Shown in pieces: positions 42,529-52,467 of a stretch of 64,000 nucleotides of DNA. Location of the stretch: assembly GCF_900112845.1 (NCBI RefSeq), contig NZ_FONG01000005.1:310502-374501 (forward strand). The letters are read 5' to 3'. The notes under the pieces were generated by a model that did not search any database, was not told where the DNA came from, and saw only the letters and a list, made by a program, of their open reading frames with translations. A program made the position numbers and the translations under genes. Positions within the stretch are counted from its first letter, which is position 1. Every line of letters starts with the position of its first letter. Origin of the DNA: Actinacidiphila alni. Lineage in GTDB: Bacteria; Actinomycetota; Actinomycetes; Streptomycetales; Streptomycetaceae.

Positions 42529-42567
42529 AAGGGCCCGCCCGGCACCATCGGTGCCGGGCGGGCCCTT
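42529..42567. terminator. Bidirectional terminator between the CMD-family gene and sdhB
   Basis: An 18-bp perfect stem (42529-42546 with 42550-42567) has a 3-base loop, ATC. It would end both the plus-strand CMD-family transcript and the minus-strand sdhCDAB transcript. Confidence 0.88.
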
Positions 42568-42587
42568 CGGCCGTACGGGACGGGGAA

Positions 42588-43361
42588 TCAGAAGCGGCGG
42601 GTGATCAGCGCCCGCTTCACTTCCTGGATGGCCTTGGTCACCTCGATGCCGCGCGGGCAGGCGTCCGTGCAGTTGAAGGTGGTGCGGCAGCGCCAGACGC
42701 CGTCCTTGTCGTTCAGGATCTCCAGGCGCTGCTCGCCCGCCTCGTCGCGCGAGTCGAAGATGAAACGGTGCGCGTTGACGATGGCGGCCGGGCCGAAGTA
42801 CTGGCCGTCGTTCCAGAAGACCGGGCAGGACGAGGTGCACGCGGCGCACAGGATGCACTTGGTGGTGTCGTCGAAGCGCTCGCGGTCCGCGGCGGACTGC
42901 AGGCGCTCCCGGGTCGGCTCGTTGCCCTTGGTGATCAGGAAGGGCATCACGTCCCGGTACGCCTGGAAGAACGGGTCCATGTCGACCACGAGGTCCTTCA
43001 GCACGGTCAGGCCCTTGATCGCCTCGACCGTGATCGGCTTGTCCGGGTTGATGTCCTTGATCAGGGTCTTGCAGGCCAGCCGGTTCTTGCCGTTGATCCG
43101 CATCGCGTCGGAGCCGCAGACCCCGTGCGCGCACGACCGGCGGAAGGTCAGCGAACCGTCGATCTCCCACTTGACCTTGTGCAGCGCGTCCAGGACGCGC
43201 TCCTTCGGGTCGATCGGCAGCTGGTAGTCGACCCACTCCGGGTCCGCGGAGACCTCCGGGTTGAACCGGCGGATCCGCAGCGTGATCGTGATCAGGTGCG
43301 CATCGGTCACCTCGGCGGCATCCAGGGCCGCCGAGTGCTTGTCGAGCGTCGGGGTGCTCAT
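42588..43361 (-). CDS. sdhB: Succinate dehydrogenase iron-sulfur subunit
   Basis: The product has 257 residues. The 2Fe-2S domain has SCAHGVCGSDAMRINGKN with a further Cys in RLACKTL. The C-terminal domain has CILCAACTSSCPVFW and CTDACPRGI for the 4Fe-4S and 3Fe-4S clusters. It relays electrons from SdhA to quinone in complex II. Its ATG overlaps the sdhA stop (TGATG), so it is coupled. It is last in sdhCDAB. Confidence 0.97.
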   Translation of the reverse strand: MSTPTLDKHSAALDAAEVTDAHLITITLRIRRFNPEVSADPEWVDYQLPIDPKERVLDALHKVKWEIDGSLTFRRSCAHGVCGSDAMRINGKNRLACKTLIKDINPDKPITVEAIKGLTVLKDLVVDMDPFFQAYRDVMPFLITKGNEPTRERLQSAADRERFDDTTKCILCAACTSSCPVFWNDGQYFGPAAIVNAHRFIFDSRDEAGEQRLEILNDKDGVWRCRTTFNCTDACPRGIEVTKAIQEVKRALITRRF

Positions 43362-45115
43362 CAGTACTTACGCTCCATCGGCTGGTAGCGGGTCTGCACG
43401 ACCGGCTTGTAGTCGAGGCGGATCGACTCGACGCCGGTCGCGTCCACCTCGCGGTAGGCCATCGTGTGCCGCATGAAGTTCACGTCGTCGCGGTTCGGGT
43501 AGTCCTCGCGGTAGTGACCGCCGCGCGACTCCTTGCGGGCCAGCGCGGACACCGCCATGACCTCGGCCAGGTCGAGCAGATTGCCCAGCTCGACGGCCTC
43601 CAGCAGGTCGGTGTTGAACCGCTTGCCCTTGTCCTGGATCGCCACGTTCCGGTACCGCTCGCGCAGCTCGCCGATCTTCTCGACGGCCGTCTTGATGGTC
43701 TGCTCGGTGCGGAACACCATCACATTGGCGTCCATGCACTCCTGCAGCTCGGTGCGGATCACCGACACCCGCTCGGTGCCGTTGGAGTCGCGCAGCCGCT
43801 CCACCTGCTCCTCGACCAGCGAGGCCGGGTCCTCCGGCAGCGGCACGAAGTCGTTGGCGTGCGCGTACTCGGCGGCGGCGATGCCCGAACGGCGGCCGAA
43901 GACGTTGATGTCCAGCAGCGAGTTGGTGCCGAGCCGGTTCGCGCCGTGCACCGACACGCAGGCCACCTCGCCGGCCGCGTACAGACCGGGCACGACGGTG
44001 CTGTTGTCGCTGAGCACCTCGCCCTGGACGTTGGTCGGGATGCCGCCCATCGCGTAGTGCGCGGTCGGCTGGATCGGGATCGGGTCGGTGTACGGCTCGA
44101 TGCCCAGGTACGTGCGCGCGAACTCGGTGATGTCCGGCAGCTTCGCGTCCAGCTGCTCCGGCGGCAGGTGGGTGAGGTCCAGGTAGACGTGGTCACCCTC
44201 GGGACCGCAGCCGCGGCCCTCACGGATCTCGGTGTAGATCGCCCGGGAGACGACGTCGCGCGAGGCCAGGTCCTTCATGACCGGCGCGTACTTCTCCATG
44301 AAGCGCTCGCCGTCCTTGTTGCGGAGGATGCCGCCCTCACCGCGGGCGCCCTCCGTCAGCAGGATGCCCATCCGCCAGATGCCCGTCGGGTGGAACTGGA
44401 AGAACTCCATGTCCTCCAGCGGCAGTCCGCGCCGGTAGACCGCGGCCTGGCCGTCACCGGTCAGGGTGTGCGCGTTGGACGTCACCTTGAAGAACTTGCC
44501 GGTGCCGCCGGACGCGTAGATCACGGCCTTCGCCTGGAAGACGTGGATCTCGCCGGTGGCCAGCTCGTACGCGACCACGCCCGCCGACCGCTTGACGCCG
44601 TCGACCTCGACCAGCAGCTGGTCAAGGACGTAGAACTCGTTGAAGAACTCCACGCCCTCCTTGACACAGTTCTGGTACAGCGTCTGGAGGATCATGTGGC
44701 CGGTGCGGTCCGCGGCGTAGCAGGCGCGGCGCACCGCGGCCTCGCCGTGGTTGCGGGTGTGGCCGCCGAAGCGGCGCTGGTCGATCCGGCCCTCGGGCGT
44801 CCGGTTGAACGGCAGGCCCATCTTCTCCAGGTCCAGGACCGCGTCGATGGCCTCCTTCGCCAGGATCTCGGCGGCGTCCTGGTCGACCAGGTAGTCACCG
44901 CCCTTGATCGTGTCGAAGGTGTGCCACTCCCAGTTGTCCTCCTCGACGTTGGCCAGGGCGGCGGCCATGCCGCCCTGTGCCGCGCCGGTGTGGGACCTGG
45001 TCGGGTAGAGCTTGGTCAGGACGGCGGTGCGGCTGCGCTTGGTGGCCTCGATGGCCGCGCGCATACCGGCGCCGCCCGCGCCGACGATGACGGTGTCGTA
45101 CTTGTGGATCTGCAT
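43361..45115 (-). CDS. sdhA: Succinate dehydrogenase flavoprotein subunit
   Basis: The product has 584 residues, the usual length. The Rossmann motif [16 protein letters not shown] opens the protein, and His42 in [12 protein letters not shown] is the residue that covalently carries [26 protein letters not shown] is cut by the active-site region, and [14 protein letters not shown] and HYAMGGIPT are typical. It oxidises succinate to fumarate in the TCA cycle at the inner face of the membrane. The sequence is conserved throughout with no anomalies. Confidence 0.97.
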   Translation of the reverse strand: MQIHKYDTVIVGAGGAGMRAAIEATKRSRTAVLTKLYPTRSHTGAAQGGMAAALANVEEDNWEWHTFDTIKGGDYLVDQDAAEILAKEAIDAVLDLEKMGLPFNRTPEGRIDQRRFGGHTRNHGEAAVRRACYAADRTGHMILQTLYQNCVKEGVEFFNEFYVLDQLLVEVDGVKRSAGVVAYELATGEIHVFQAKAVIYASGGTGKFFKVTSNAHTLTGDGQAAVYRRGLPLEDMEFFQFHPTGIWRMGILLTEGARGEGGILRNKDGERFMEKYAPVMKDLASRDVVSRAIYTEIREGRGCGPEGDHVYLDLTHLPPEQLDAKLPDITEFARTYLGIEPYTDPIPIQPTAHYAMGGIPTNVQGEVLSDNSTVVPGLYAAGEVACVSVHGANRLGTNSLLDINVFGRRSGIAAAEYAHANDFVPLPEDPASLVEEQVERLRDSNGTERVSVIRTELQECMDANVMVFRTEQTIKTAVEKIGELRERYRNVAIQDKGKRFNTDLLEAVELGNLLDLAEVMAVSALARKESRGGHYREDYPNRDDVNFMRHTMAYREVDATGVESIRLDYKPVVQTRYQPMERKY

Positions 45116-45142
45116 GGGGTCGCTTCCCTGTCCTGCCCTGGC

Positions 45143-45625
45143 CTAGCGGATGTTCGGGTCGAAGGTGAAGATCACCAGCGACCCGAGCACGATGGTGAAC
45201 GCCACAGCGGTGAACAGCAGCGTCTTCAGCCAGAAGCGGGTGTTCGCCTGCTCGGCGTAGTCGTTGATGACGGTCCGCAGGCCGTTGCCGCCGTGCAGCA
45301 TGGCCAGCCACAGCATCACCAGGTCCCAGCCCTGCCAGAACGGCGAGGCCCAGCGGCCCGCGACGAAGGCGAAGCCGACCTTGGTGACGCCGCCGTCCAG
45401 CACCAGCTGGATCAGCAGGTGGCCGAGGACCAGCACCACGAGCACCACGCCGGACAGCCGCATGAACAGCCAGCCGTACAGCTCGAAGTTGGTCCGGGTG
45501 GCGCGCGGGGTCCGCTTGGTGCGGGCCCGCGGCGGCTCGATGACCGGGGCCGGGTTGTCCGGGCCGTACGTGACGCTGGAGCCGGTCAGCTCGACGGCGT
45601 CCACGGGGGAGGTATCGGTCGACAT
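45143..45625 (-). CDS. sdhD: Succinate dehydrogenase membrane anchor subunit
   Basis: The product has 160 residues with three membrane helices after a ~48-residue polar N-terminus. LFMRLSGVVLVVLVLGHLLI starts the helical part and LAMLHGGNGLRTVINDYAE contains the probable heme-ligand His and the loop near the quinone site. A GGGAG site precedes the ATG. It lies five bases after sdhC and upstream of sdhA. Confidence 0.93.
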   Translation of the reverse strand: MSTDTSPVDAVELTGSSVTYGPDNPAPVIEPPRARTKRTPRATRTNFELYGWLFMRLSGVVLVVLVLGHLLIQLVLDGGVTKVGFAFVAGRWASPFWQGWDLVMLWLAMLHGGNGLRTVINDYAEQANTRFWLKTLLFTAVAFTIVLGSLVIFTFDPNIR

Positions 45626-45630
45626 GTGGG

Positions 45631-46011
45631 TCAGCTCCCGAACAGGACTCGTGCGGCGTGGCCGAGGACGGGGTAGATCGCGCCGACCATGAGCAGGACC
45701 CACAGGCCGAGCACCGTCCAGAGCATCTGCTTCTGGTAGCGCGGGCCCTTGGTCCAGTAGTCGACGGCGATGATCCGCAGTCCGTTCAGCGCGTGGAAGA
45801 GGATCGCGGCGACGAGGCCGTACTCCAGCAGGCTGACGATCGGGGTCTTGTAGGTCGCGACGACCTTGTCGTAATCCTCGGGGGAGACCCGTACGAGGGC
45901 GGTGTCGAGGACATGGACGAACAGGAAGAAGAAGATGAGGACACCGGTGACTCGATGAGCCACCCACGACCACATGCCTTCCCGGCCGCGGTACAGCGTT
46001 CCAGCCGGCAC
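45631..46011 (-). CDS. sdhC: Succinate dehydrogenase cytochrome b556 subunit
   Basis: The product has 126 residues and three membrane helices. GMWSWVAHRVTGVLIFFFLF carries the H-R-x-S/T-G motif of SdhC, and AAILFHALNGLRIIAVDY carries the second conserved His for heme b. GTG start with GGAGG upstream. It is the first gene of the operon; its promoter should lie in the 59-bp gap to uraD or further upstream. Confidence 0.94.
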   Translation of the reverse strand: MPAGTLYRGREGMWSWVAHRVTGVLIFFFLFVHVLDTALVRVSPEDYDKVVATYKTPIVSLLEYGLVAAILFHALNGLRIIAVDYWTKGPRYQKQMLWTVLGLWVLLMVGAIYPVLGHAARVLFGS

Positions 46012-46070
46012 GGAAAAAACCCTCCGGGAGCGGGGCGAGGGGTGCCGGCTGTCGCTTCCTTGCTAGTCGG

Positions 46071-46661
46071 TCACGCCCGGCCGGGTACGGTCCACCGGCC
46101 CCGGCCATCGTAGCGACGCGATGTCGGCTCCGTACCGCGGGGTAGGCCAGGTGTGATCGATCCCGCACGGTCGGGTGAATCCGCCAGGCGTCGCAGCCGG
46201 TCACGGCAGATCCGGCGCAGCTGCTCCGCCGTCGCCACCGACTCCTCGTCCTCGTCGTGCCCGAGCCGCTCGCGCAGGCTCGCCAGCGTCTGGTCGAGCA
46301 CCGCCGCCGGGTCGTCCGGGTCGTCGAGACCGGTCAGCGCGAGCACGAAGACATGGCCGAACTTCGCTTCGTACGCCGCGTTCGCCGCGCGCAGCGCGGT
46401 GTGCACGGCCAGACCGCCGCGGTCGGGCAGCGCGGTGGTGGCCTCGCCGGCCAGCGCCTCGGCCAGATCTCCGGACGTCAGGTCGTACGCCGCCTCGTCG
46501 GCCGCGGCAAGCAGCGCCTCGACCGTGGGGTACGGGCGGTGCGCGGCCATCCGGCGGGCCCAGCGGTGGCTGCCGCAGCAGGTGCGCAGCGCCGCCTCCG
46601 CGGCCAGGGAGGGGGCCTGGTTGAGCAGGTACAGCCCCTTGGGCGGGGTGTCACTGGACAG
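46071..46661 (-). CDS. uraD: 2-oxo-4-hydroxy-4-carboxy-5-ureidoimidazoline decarboxylase, probable CTG start
   Basis: An ATG at 46550 would give 159 residues, but the conserved start of OHCU decarboxylases lies upstream in the same frame: LYLLNQAPSLAAEAALRTCC, then GSHRWARRMAAHRPYPT. There is no upstream in-frame ATG, GTG or TTG. A CTG at 46661 is preceded by AGGAG at seven bases, so I place the start there (196 residues). The enzyme makes (S)-allantoin in purine catabolism; the C-terminal RLGHDEDEESVATAEQLRRI segment is also family-like. The C-terminal ~25 residues look unstructured. No other purine-catabolism gene is adjacent. Confidence 0.8.
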   Translation of the reverse strand: MSSDTPPKGLYLLNQAPSLAAEAALRTCCGSHRWARRMAAHRPYPTVEALLAAADEAAYDLTSGDLAEALAGEATTALPDRGGLAVHTALRAANAAYEAKFGHVFVLALTGLDDPDDPAAVLDQTLASLRERLGHDEDEESVATAEQLRRICRDRLRRLADSPDRAGSITPGLPRGTEPTSRRYDGRGRWTVPGRA

Positions 46662-46861
46662 CGCGGGGCTCCTGGAGGGATACGGCGGGTACGGCAGGGG
46701 ATGGCGCCCACTGTAGGGGCACTCGGTTACGCCCGGGCCCGAGGTGTCCGGTCGGCCGCTTGAACTTCACCCGTACGGGAAGGGTGGCGGTCGGGTGTTG
46801 ACGTTGATCGACGGTCGGTGCCGGGTGGCGTCAGTTGTCGGGTGACGTCTGTCGGGTGACG

Positions 46862-47662
46862 TCAGTCCCACCAGAACGACCACAGCCGCTCGCCGCGCAG
46901 CGCCTCGGCGTAGTCGGGGAAGGGGAAGGTGCCGTCATTGAGATTGGACGCGCCGGTCAGTACGTGTTCCAGGGCGACGTGCGCGGCGTGCGCCGAGGAC
47001 AGCGGCGGCGAGGCCACCGACACGAAGACCGACGAGCCCTCGAAGCCGATCACCCGGGCGCCGAACCGGTCCTCCCAGGTGCGCAGCAGCGCCGACAGGT
47101 CCAGCGCCGGCGCCTCGGTCTGCCAGCCCGCGAGCGCCGGGATGTCGGCGGTGCGCCCGGCGCGGACCAGCGCGATGTGCGCGATGAAACGGGTGGTGAA
47201 GTAGTGCAGCATCTGGCCGACGGCCGCGCGGGCCACCGCGTCGGGCGCCGGGCCGGGGTGCGGGTCCGCCGCGGCGGCCAGACCGGGGAAGCGGGTGAAG
47301 GGCGGGCCCGGGTCGGCGGCCAGCAGGGCGGCCGTCTCGTCCGGCCACACCTCGTCGATCGCCGGGTGCGGCGGCCGCAGCGAACGCGCCTCCTGGTACG
47401 ACGACCACGCCTCGCGCAGCGACGCGCCCGCGTCCACGGCGTCGATCTCCTCGGCGGTGTGCCCGGCGCCGTCGGCGCACGGCCAGGCCATCAGCACCGG
47501 CAGCCAGCCCGTACGCCACTGCTGTGCCTGGTAGCGGGCCCACAACCGGCCGGGGGCGACCACGGGTTCGTCGCTCAGCCACAGACCGGGGGAGGAGCCG
47601 GGAATCAGCCGTCCGGGCGGCAGCCCGCCCGGGAGCCCGTCGAGGAGACGGTCCAATGACAT
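46862..47662 (-). CDS. DUF4253 domain protein
   Basis: The product has 266 residues. SPGLWLSDEPVVAPGRLWAR near the N-terminus, ALLRTWEDRFGARVIGFEGS and the C-terminal AHVALEHVLTGASNLNDGTF are features I associate with DUF4253 proteins, which are conserved in Streptomyces and uncharacterised. The ATG at 47662 follows AGGAG. It stands alone, divergent from the ECF sigma gene. The 200-bp gap on its 3' side contains two copies of GTCGGGTGACGTC and no gene. Confidence 0.82.
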   Translation of the reverse strand: MSLDRLLDGLPGGLPPGRLIPGSSPGLWLSDEPVVAPGRLWARYQAQQWRTGWLPVLMAWPCADGAGHTAEEIDAVDAGASLREAWSSYQEARSLRPPHPAIDEVWPDETAALLAADPGPPFTRFPGLAAAADPHPGPAPDAVARAAVGQMLHYFTTRFIAHIALVRAGRTADIPALAGWQTEAPALDLSALLRTWEDRFGARVIGFEGSSVFVSVASPPLSSAHAAHVALEHVLTGASNLNDGTFPFPDYAEALRGERLWSFWWD

Positions 47663-47813
47663 CGGAGGACTCCTCAACGGCTTTTCATGAAGCACCTGCA
47701 TGGGGGGAGTTGACGACGGCCGGGGGCCGCCTCCCCCCACAGGAGCGTCCCCGGCCGCCGTCTTGTACGGCGTATCCACGTTCAAAAGTGTCACCGCTCC
47801 CACATGAGGCAGG

Positions 47814-48500
47814 ATGGGGCCAGTGTTCGAGGGGGTGGGGCCAGAGGTGGACCTGGAGACCGCGGTAGCCGGGGCGCAGCGCGGCGACGAGGCCGCGTTC
47901 CGCGTGGTGTACCGCGCCGTACAGCCGCAGTTGCTGCAATACGTGCGCAGCCTGGTCGGTCCGGTGGACGCCGAGGACGTCGCCTCCGAGGCGTGGCTGC
48001 AGATCGCCCGCGACCTGCCCAACTTCCGCGGCGCGGGCGACTCCGTGCGCGGCTGGGCCGCGCGGATAGCCCGCAACCGGGCGCTCGACCACATCAGGGC
48101 GCGCGCCCGGCGGCCGGTCTCCGGGGCCGGCGTCGACGAACTCGTGCAGCTGCCCGACCGGGCCGACACCGCCGGTGAGGCGCTCGACGCGGTCGCCACC
48201 GACCGCGCGCTCGCCGCGATAGCGGCGCTGCCGCGCGAGCAGGCCGAAGCCGTCCTGCTCCGCGTCGTCATGGGGCTCGACTCCACCAGCGCCGCCCGTG
48301 TCCTCGGCAAACGGGCCGGGTCCGTCCGGATGGCCACCCACCGCGGGCTGCGGCGGCTGGCCGAACTCCTTGAGCAGGACGCGGCTTTTCGCGATCCCGC
48401 GGGGGACGCCGACCATGTCGGCGTGGCCTTCTCGGCGGCTGCTTCCGCTTCTTCCGCTGCCTCGGCGCCCGCTCCTGCCTCTGCCTCCGAGGCCGTGTGA
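47814..48500 (+). CDS. ECF-type RNA polymerase sigma factor
   Basis: The product has 228 residues. Region 2 is seen in DEAAFRVVYRAVQPQLLQYV and DAEDVASEAWLQIARDLPNF; region 4 in LPREQAEAVLLRVVMGLDST followed by RAGSVRMATHRGLRRLAELL. It directs RNA polymerase to a specific regulon. The C-terminal Ala/Ser-rich tail is not part of the sigma fold. The stop overlaps the next start (GTGTGATG), and the adjacent gene encodes a single-pass membrane protein in the position of an anti-sigma factor. Confidence 0.94.
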   Translation: MGPVFEGVGPEVDLETAVAGAQRGDEAAFRVVYRAVQPQLLQYVRSLVGPVDAEDVASEAWLQIARDLPNFRGAGDSVRGWAARIARNRALDHIRARARRPVSGAGVDELVQLPDRADTAGEALDAVATDRALAAIAALPREQAEAVLLRVVMGLDSTSAARVLGKRAGSVRMATHRGLRRLAELLEQDAAFRDPAGDADHVGVAFSAAASASSAASAPAPASASEAV

Positions 48501-49231
48501 TGCGGGTGCGCCGCGGGGCGGGGCGGGATCTCGGCGGCGGTGTCGCCGTGGACTGGCTCGACGCCGAGGCCGCCGAAGCGCTCGTCTCCGGTGGGTGTCC
48601 GGCGCCGCCGGACGGGCGGGCGCTGATGAGTGCGGCGCGGCTGGCGCGGTTGCTGTCCGCCGCCGCGGCGCCCGTTTCGGGCGCTGATCCGGCGCGTGAG
48701 GCAGCGGCTGTCGCCGCTTTCCGTACAAGCCGCCCCGAAGGGGCGGGTGCTGTTGGTTTCGCGACCACCGGGCCGGTGGGGGTTGCCCGCGCAGTTCCTC
48801 CCCCAGCGGTAGCTGGAGGAACCGTTCTCCGCAAGAAGCGGGGTCGGCGGGTGTCGGCTGCGGTCGGGGCCGCGCTCGCCGTTGCCGGGGTGGCCGTCGC
48901 GGTGGCCGGCGGCAGGTACGCCGTGGGCGGCGAGGGACCGGGGGTCAGGCCGCCCGCCGCGACCGTGGGCGCCGTACCGAGTACGCCGCCCACGCCGGGC
49001 GAGACCTCCGACGATTCCCGTGCCTCCCGCGTCCGCAGGAGCGGCGCCACCGTATCGACGGCCCCGTCCGTACGTACCGCCCCGCCCGTACCCGCTGCCC
49101 GGAACGGGCACGACCGGGGGCACCGGAGGTCGTGGGGAAGGTGCCGCACGGCGGGCGCGCATCGGGTGCATTGCGGCACGGAATGGGAAAAGGGGCACGC
49201 CAGGCGGGGTGGCCGCGGGCGCGGCAGGTGA
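48500..49231 (+). CDS. Putative anti-sigma-like single-pass membrane protein with in-frame repeat insertion
   Basis: The product has 243 residues (GTG at 48497 is an alternative start). An acidic/Ala-rich cytoplasmic part (1-77) is followed by residues 78-109, which are encoded by a copy of the palindromic intergenic repeat. A membrane helix of about 119-138 (VSAAVGAALAVAGVAVAVAG) and a Ser/Thr/Pro-rich outer segment come next. The last ~50 residues are Arg/Gly-rich and may not be real protein sequence. Coupling to the ECF sigma gene suggests a regulatory partner. No ZAS-type His-Cys motif is seen. Confidence 0.65.
   Translation: MRVRRGAGRDLGGGVAVDWLDAEAAEALVSGGCPAPPDGRALMSAARLARLLSAAAAPVSGADPAREAAAVAAFRTSRPEGAGAVGFATTGPVGVARAVPPPAVAGGTVLRKKRGRRVSAAVGAALAVAGVAVAVAGGRYAVGGEGPGVRPPAATVGAVPSTPPTPGETSDDSRASRVRRSGATVSTAPSVRTAPPVPAARNGHDRGHRRSWGRCRTAGAHRVHCGTEWEKGHARRGGRGRGR
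48730..48825. repeat. Palindromic repeat, copy D, inside a coding sequence
   Basis: The segment contains GGTTTCGCGACCACCGGGCC and CGCGCAGTTCCTCCCCCAG, matching the right half of copy A and the variant arm of copy B. It is read in frame within the membrane-protein gene at 48500-49231. Confidence 0.8.
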
Positions 49232-49322
49232 CACTTCCGCGGGCCGGTGCGCTGTAGGAAGTGGACCGACTGGTCATCGGTCCTGTGGACCCAGGTTCTC
49301 CCCGTATCGGGGTCCGCGCACA

Positions 49323-49361
49323 GGGCGCGGCCGGGCGCATTCCCCCTGCCCGGCCGCGCCC
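49323..49361. terminator. Hairpin terminator
   Basis: A perfect 14-bp stem (49323-49336 with 49348-49361) has an 11-base loop. It lies between the convergent membrane-protein and L,D-transpeptidase genes. Confidence 0.75.
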
Positions 49362-49390
49362 GCTCCATCCGGGGACGGCGGCGCCGCGCC

Positions 49391-50311
49391 TCACCAGTAG
49401 ACGACGACCTTGTCGCCGACCTTGACCTGGTCGAACAGCGCGGCGATCGCCGCCTTGTCCCGGACGTTCACACAGCCGTGGGACGCCCCCGCGTAACCGC
49501 GGGCGGCGAAGTCCGACGAGTAGTGCACCGCCTGGCCGCCGCTGAAGAACATCGCGTACGGCATGGCCGTGTGGTAGATCGTCGAGACGTGGTCACGGCT
49601 CTTGAAGCTGACGTGGAAGAGCCCCTCCCGGGTCGGGGTGTACTGCGACCCGAAGCGGACGTCCATCGTGGCGAGCACCTTGCCGTCCACCACCCACGAC
49701 AGGGTGCGCGAGGTCTTGCTCACGCACATGGCGCGGCCGGTCATGCAGCGTGCGTCCAGCTTGCCCGCGGGCTGCGGCTTGGCGACCGGGTACAGCTCCT
49801 TGTGGGTCGGCGTGCGGGTCAGCGCCCGCAGCTTGGTCCAGGTGGCCTCGGTGACCCTGCCGGTGACGGTCAGCCCGTGCCGCTCCTGGAAGTCGCTGAC
49901 CGAGTGCTGGGTGACGGCGCCGTAGAAGCCGGTCGGGGACTGGCTGAAGAGGTGGAGCTGGGCGAGCCGGGCCTGGAGTTCGCGCACCTTGGCGCTGGTC
50001 TCGCCGTAGGAGACCACGACGGGGACGGGCGGCTTGGTCGTGGCCGGTGCCGTCGTCGTCGGGGCCGCCGTGGTGGGCGCGGTGGTGGTCGGCGGGGCGG
50101 TGGTGGCCGGGGCCTGGGTGGTCGGTCCGCCGGTCGTCGCGCTCGGCGACGGCGCCGCCGTGGTGGTCCGCGACGCTGTCGCCGTCGCCTTCCCCTTGCC
50201 CGCCGCGTCGGACGACTGCGGTCCGCAGCCGACCAGGACGGCGGCGGACAGCGCCGCCGTGACGGTCGCCACGGTCACCGCCACCGGTGATCTGCCGCGT
50301 ATGGCCTTCAT
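49391..50311 (-). CDS. L,D-transpeptidase lipoprotein with peptidoglycan-binding domain
   Basis: The product has 306 residues. The signal peptide ends in the lipobox LVGC (Cys29). A long Thr/Pro/Ala-rich linker (about 45-100) spans the wall. A PG_binding_1 domain (VRELQARLAQLHLF; DFQERHGLTVTGRV) precedes a YkuD catalytic domain with HYSSDFAARGY and SHGCVNVR; Cys280 is the nucleophile. It forms 3-3 cross-links in peptidoglycan or attaches proteins. The start at 50311 is preferred over 50332 because the basic n-region begins there. Confidence 0.92.
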   Translation of the reverse strand: MKAIRGRSPVAVTVATVTAALSAAVLVGCGPQSSDAAGKGKATATASRTTTAAPSPSATTGGPTTQAPATTAPPTTTAPTTAAPTTTAPATTKPPVPVVVSYGETSAKVRELQARLAQLHLFSQSPTGFYGAVTQHSVSDFQERHGLTVTGRVTEATWTKLRALTRTPTHKELYPVAKPQPAGKLDARCMTGRAMCVSKTSRTLSWVVDGKVLATMDVRFGSQYTPTREGLFHVSFKSRDHVSTIYHTAMPYAMFFSGGQAVHYSSDFAARGYAGASHGCVNVRDKAAIAALFDQVKVGDKVVVYW

Positions 50312-50535
50312 CTCTTCATCCCCCTGGGTCACCCTGAAGCATCGGTCTGTTCCTCCCTAGACACCGATTCCCGGCCGCGCGGTTGCGGCAACCTGGGGGA
50401 AGACTGTGAGCACGGCCAGGTGACTGTGAGGAAGGTCCCAGCCGGTCGCTCTCCACGGCACGCACGGCCGCCACTACAGTCCGTGTCTGGGGGAGCTGAT
50501 TACCCGCCAGTAATGACCATTGCGGAGGCGTGAGC

Positions 50536-52116
<1,581 letters not shown>

Positions 52117-52164
52117 GGCTCCTCCGGCAGGTGGGTCCGGGGCTCTGCGGTCCCGGACCGGCGG

Positions 52165-52329
52165 TCACATCAGGTGCAGCTGGACGATCAGCATCGCGAC
52201 CACGACCGTGAGCGTCCAGCCCGCGATCTGCTCGACGAGGTGCTTGCGGTCCTTGGGCCCGCCGGTGCCCGTCACGGGCTCGGTGTGCGGGCGGGGTGCG
52301 GCGAAATCGCTCACGGCGTCAGTCCTCAT
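52165..52329 (-). CDS. Small single-pass membrane protein
   Basis: The product has 54 residues. A polar N-terminus ending in GTGGPKDRKHLVEQIAGW leads into one helix, TLTVVVAMLIVQLHL, at the C-terminus. It resembles the SCO1431-type small membrane proteins of Streptomyces as I remember them. The ATG at 52329 is preferred over the frame to 52437. The function is unknown. Confidence 0.68.
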   Translation of the reverse strand: MRTDAVSDFAAPRPHTEPVTGTGGPKDRKHLVEQIAGWTLTVVVAMLIVQLHLM

Positions 52330-52383
52330 CGTGCGTGTACGGCGCTGGGGCCCCCGGGGAAGCCTCCACGATGCGCTGTCCCG

Positions 52384-52420
52384 CGCCGCCGGTAAAGGGA
52401 CAAAAGCCTCACCGGCGGCG
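52384..52420. terminator. Hairpin after the glycosyltransferase operon
   Basis: A 10-bp stem (52384-52393 with 52411-52420) closes a 17-base loop. It lies 50-85 bases past the stop of the polysialyltransferase-like gene on the minus strand. Confidence 0.55.
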
Positions 52421-52467
52421 ATCGTGACCGAACTCACCGCGACCCATCGCGGCCCGAGGCGTCGGAG

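Noticed and set aside
46862..49234. A 790-residue minus-strand ORF covering the sigma factor
   Set aside because: Only its C-terminal part from 47662 down is the DUF4253 protein; the rest is antisense to the ECF sigma and membrane-protein genes.
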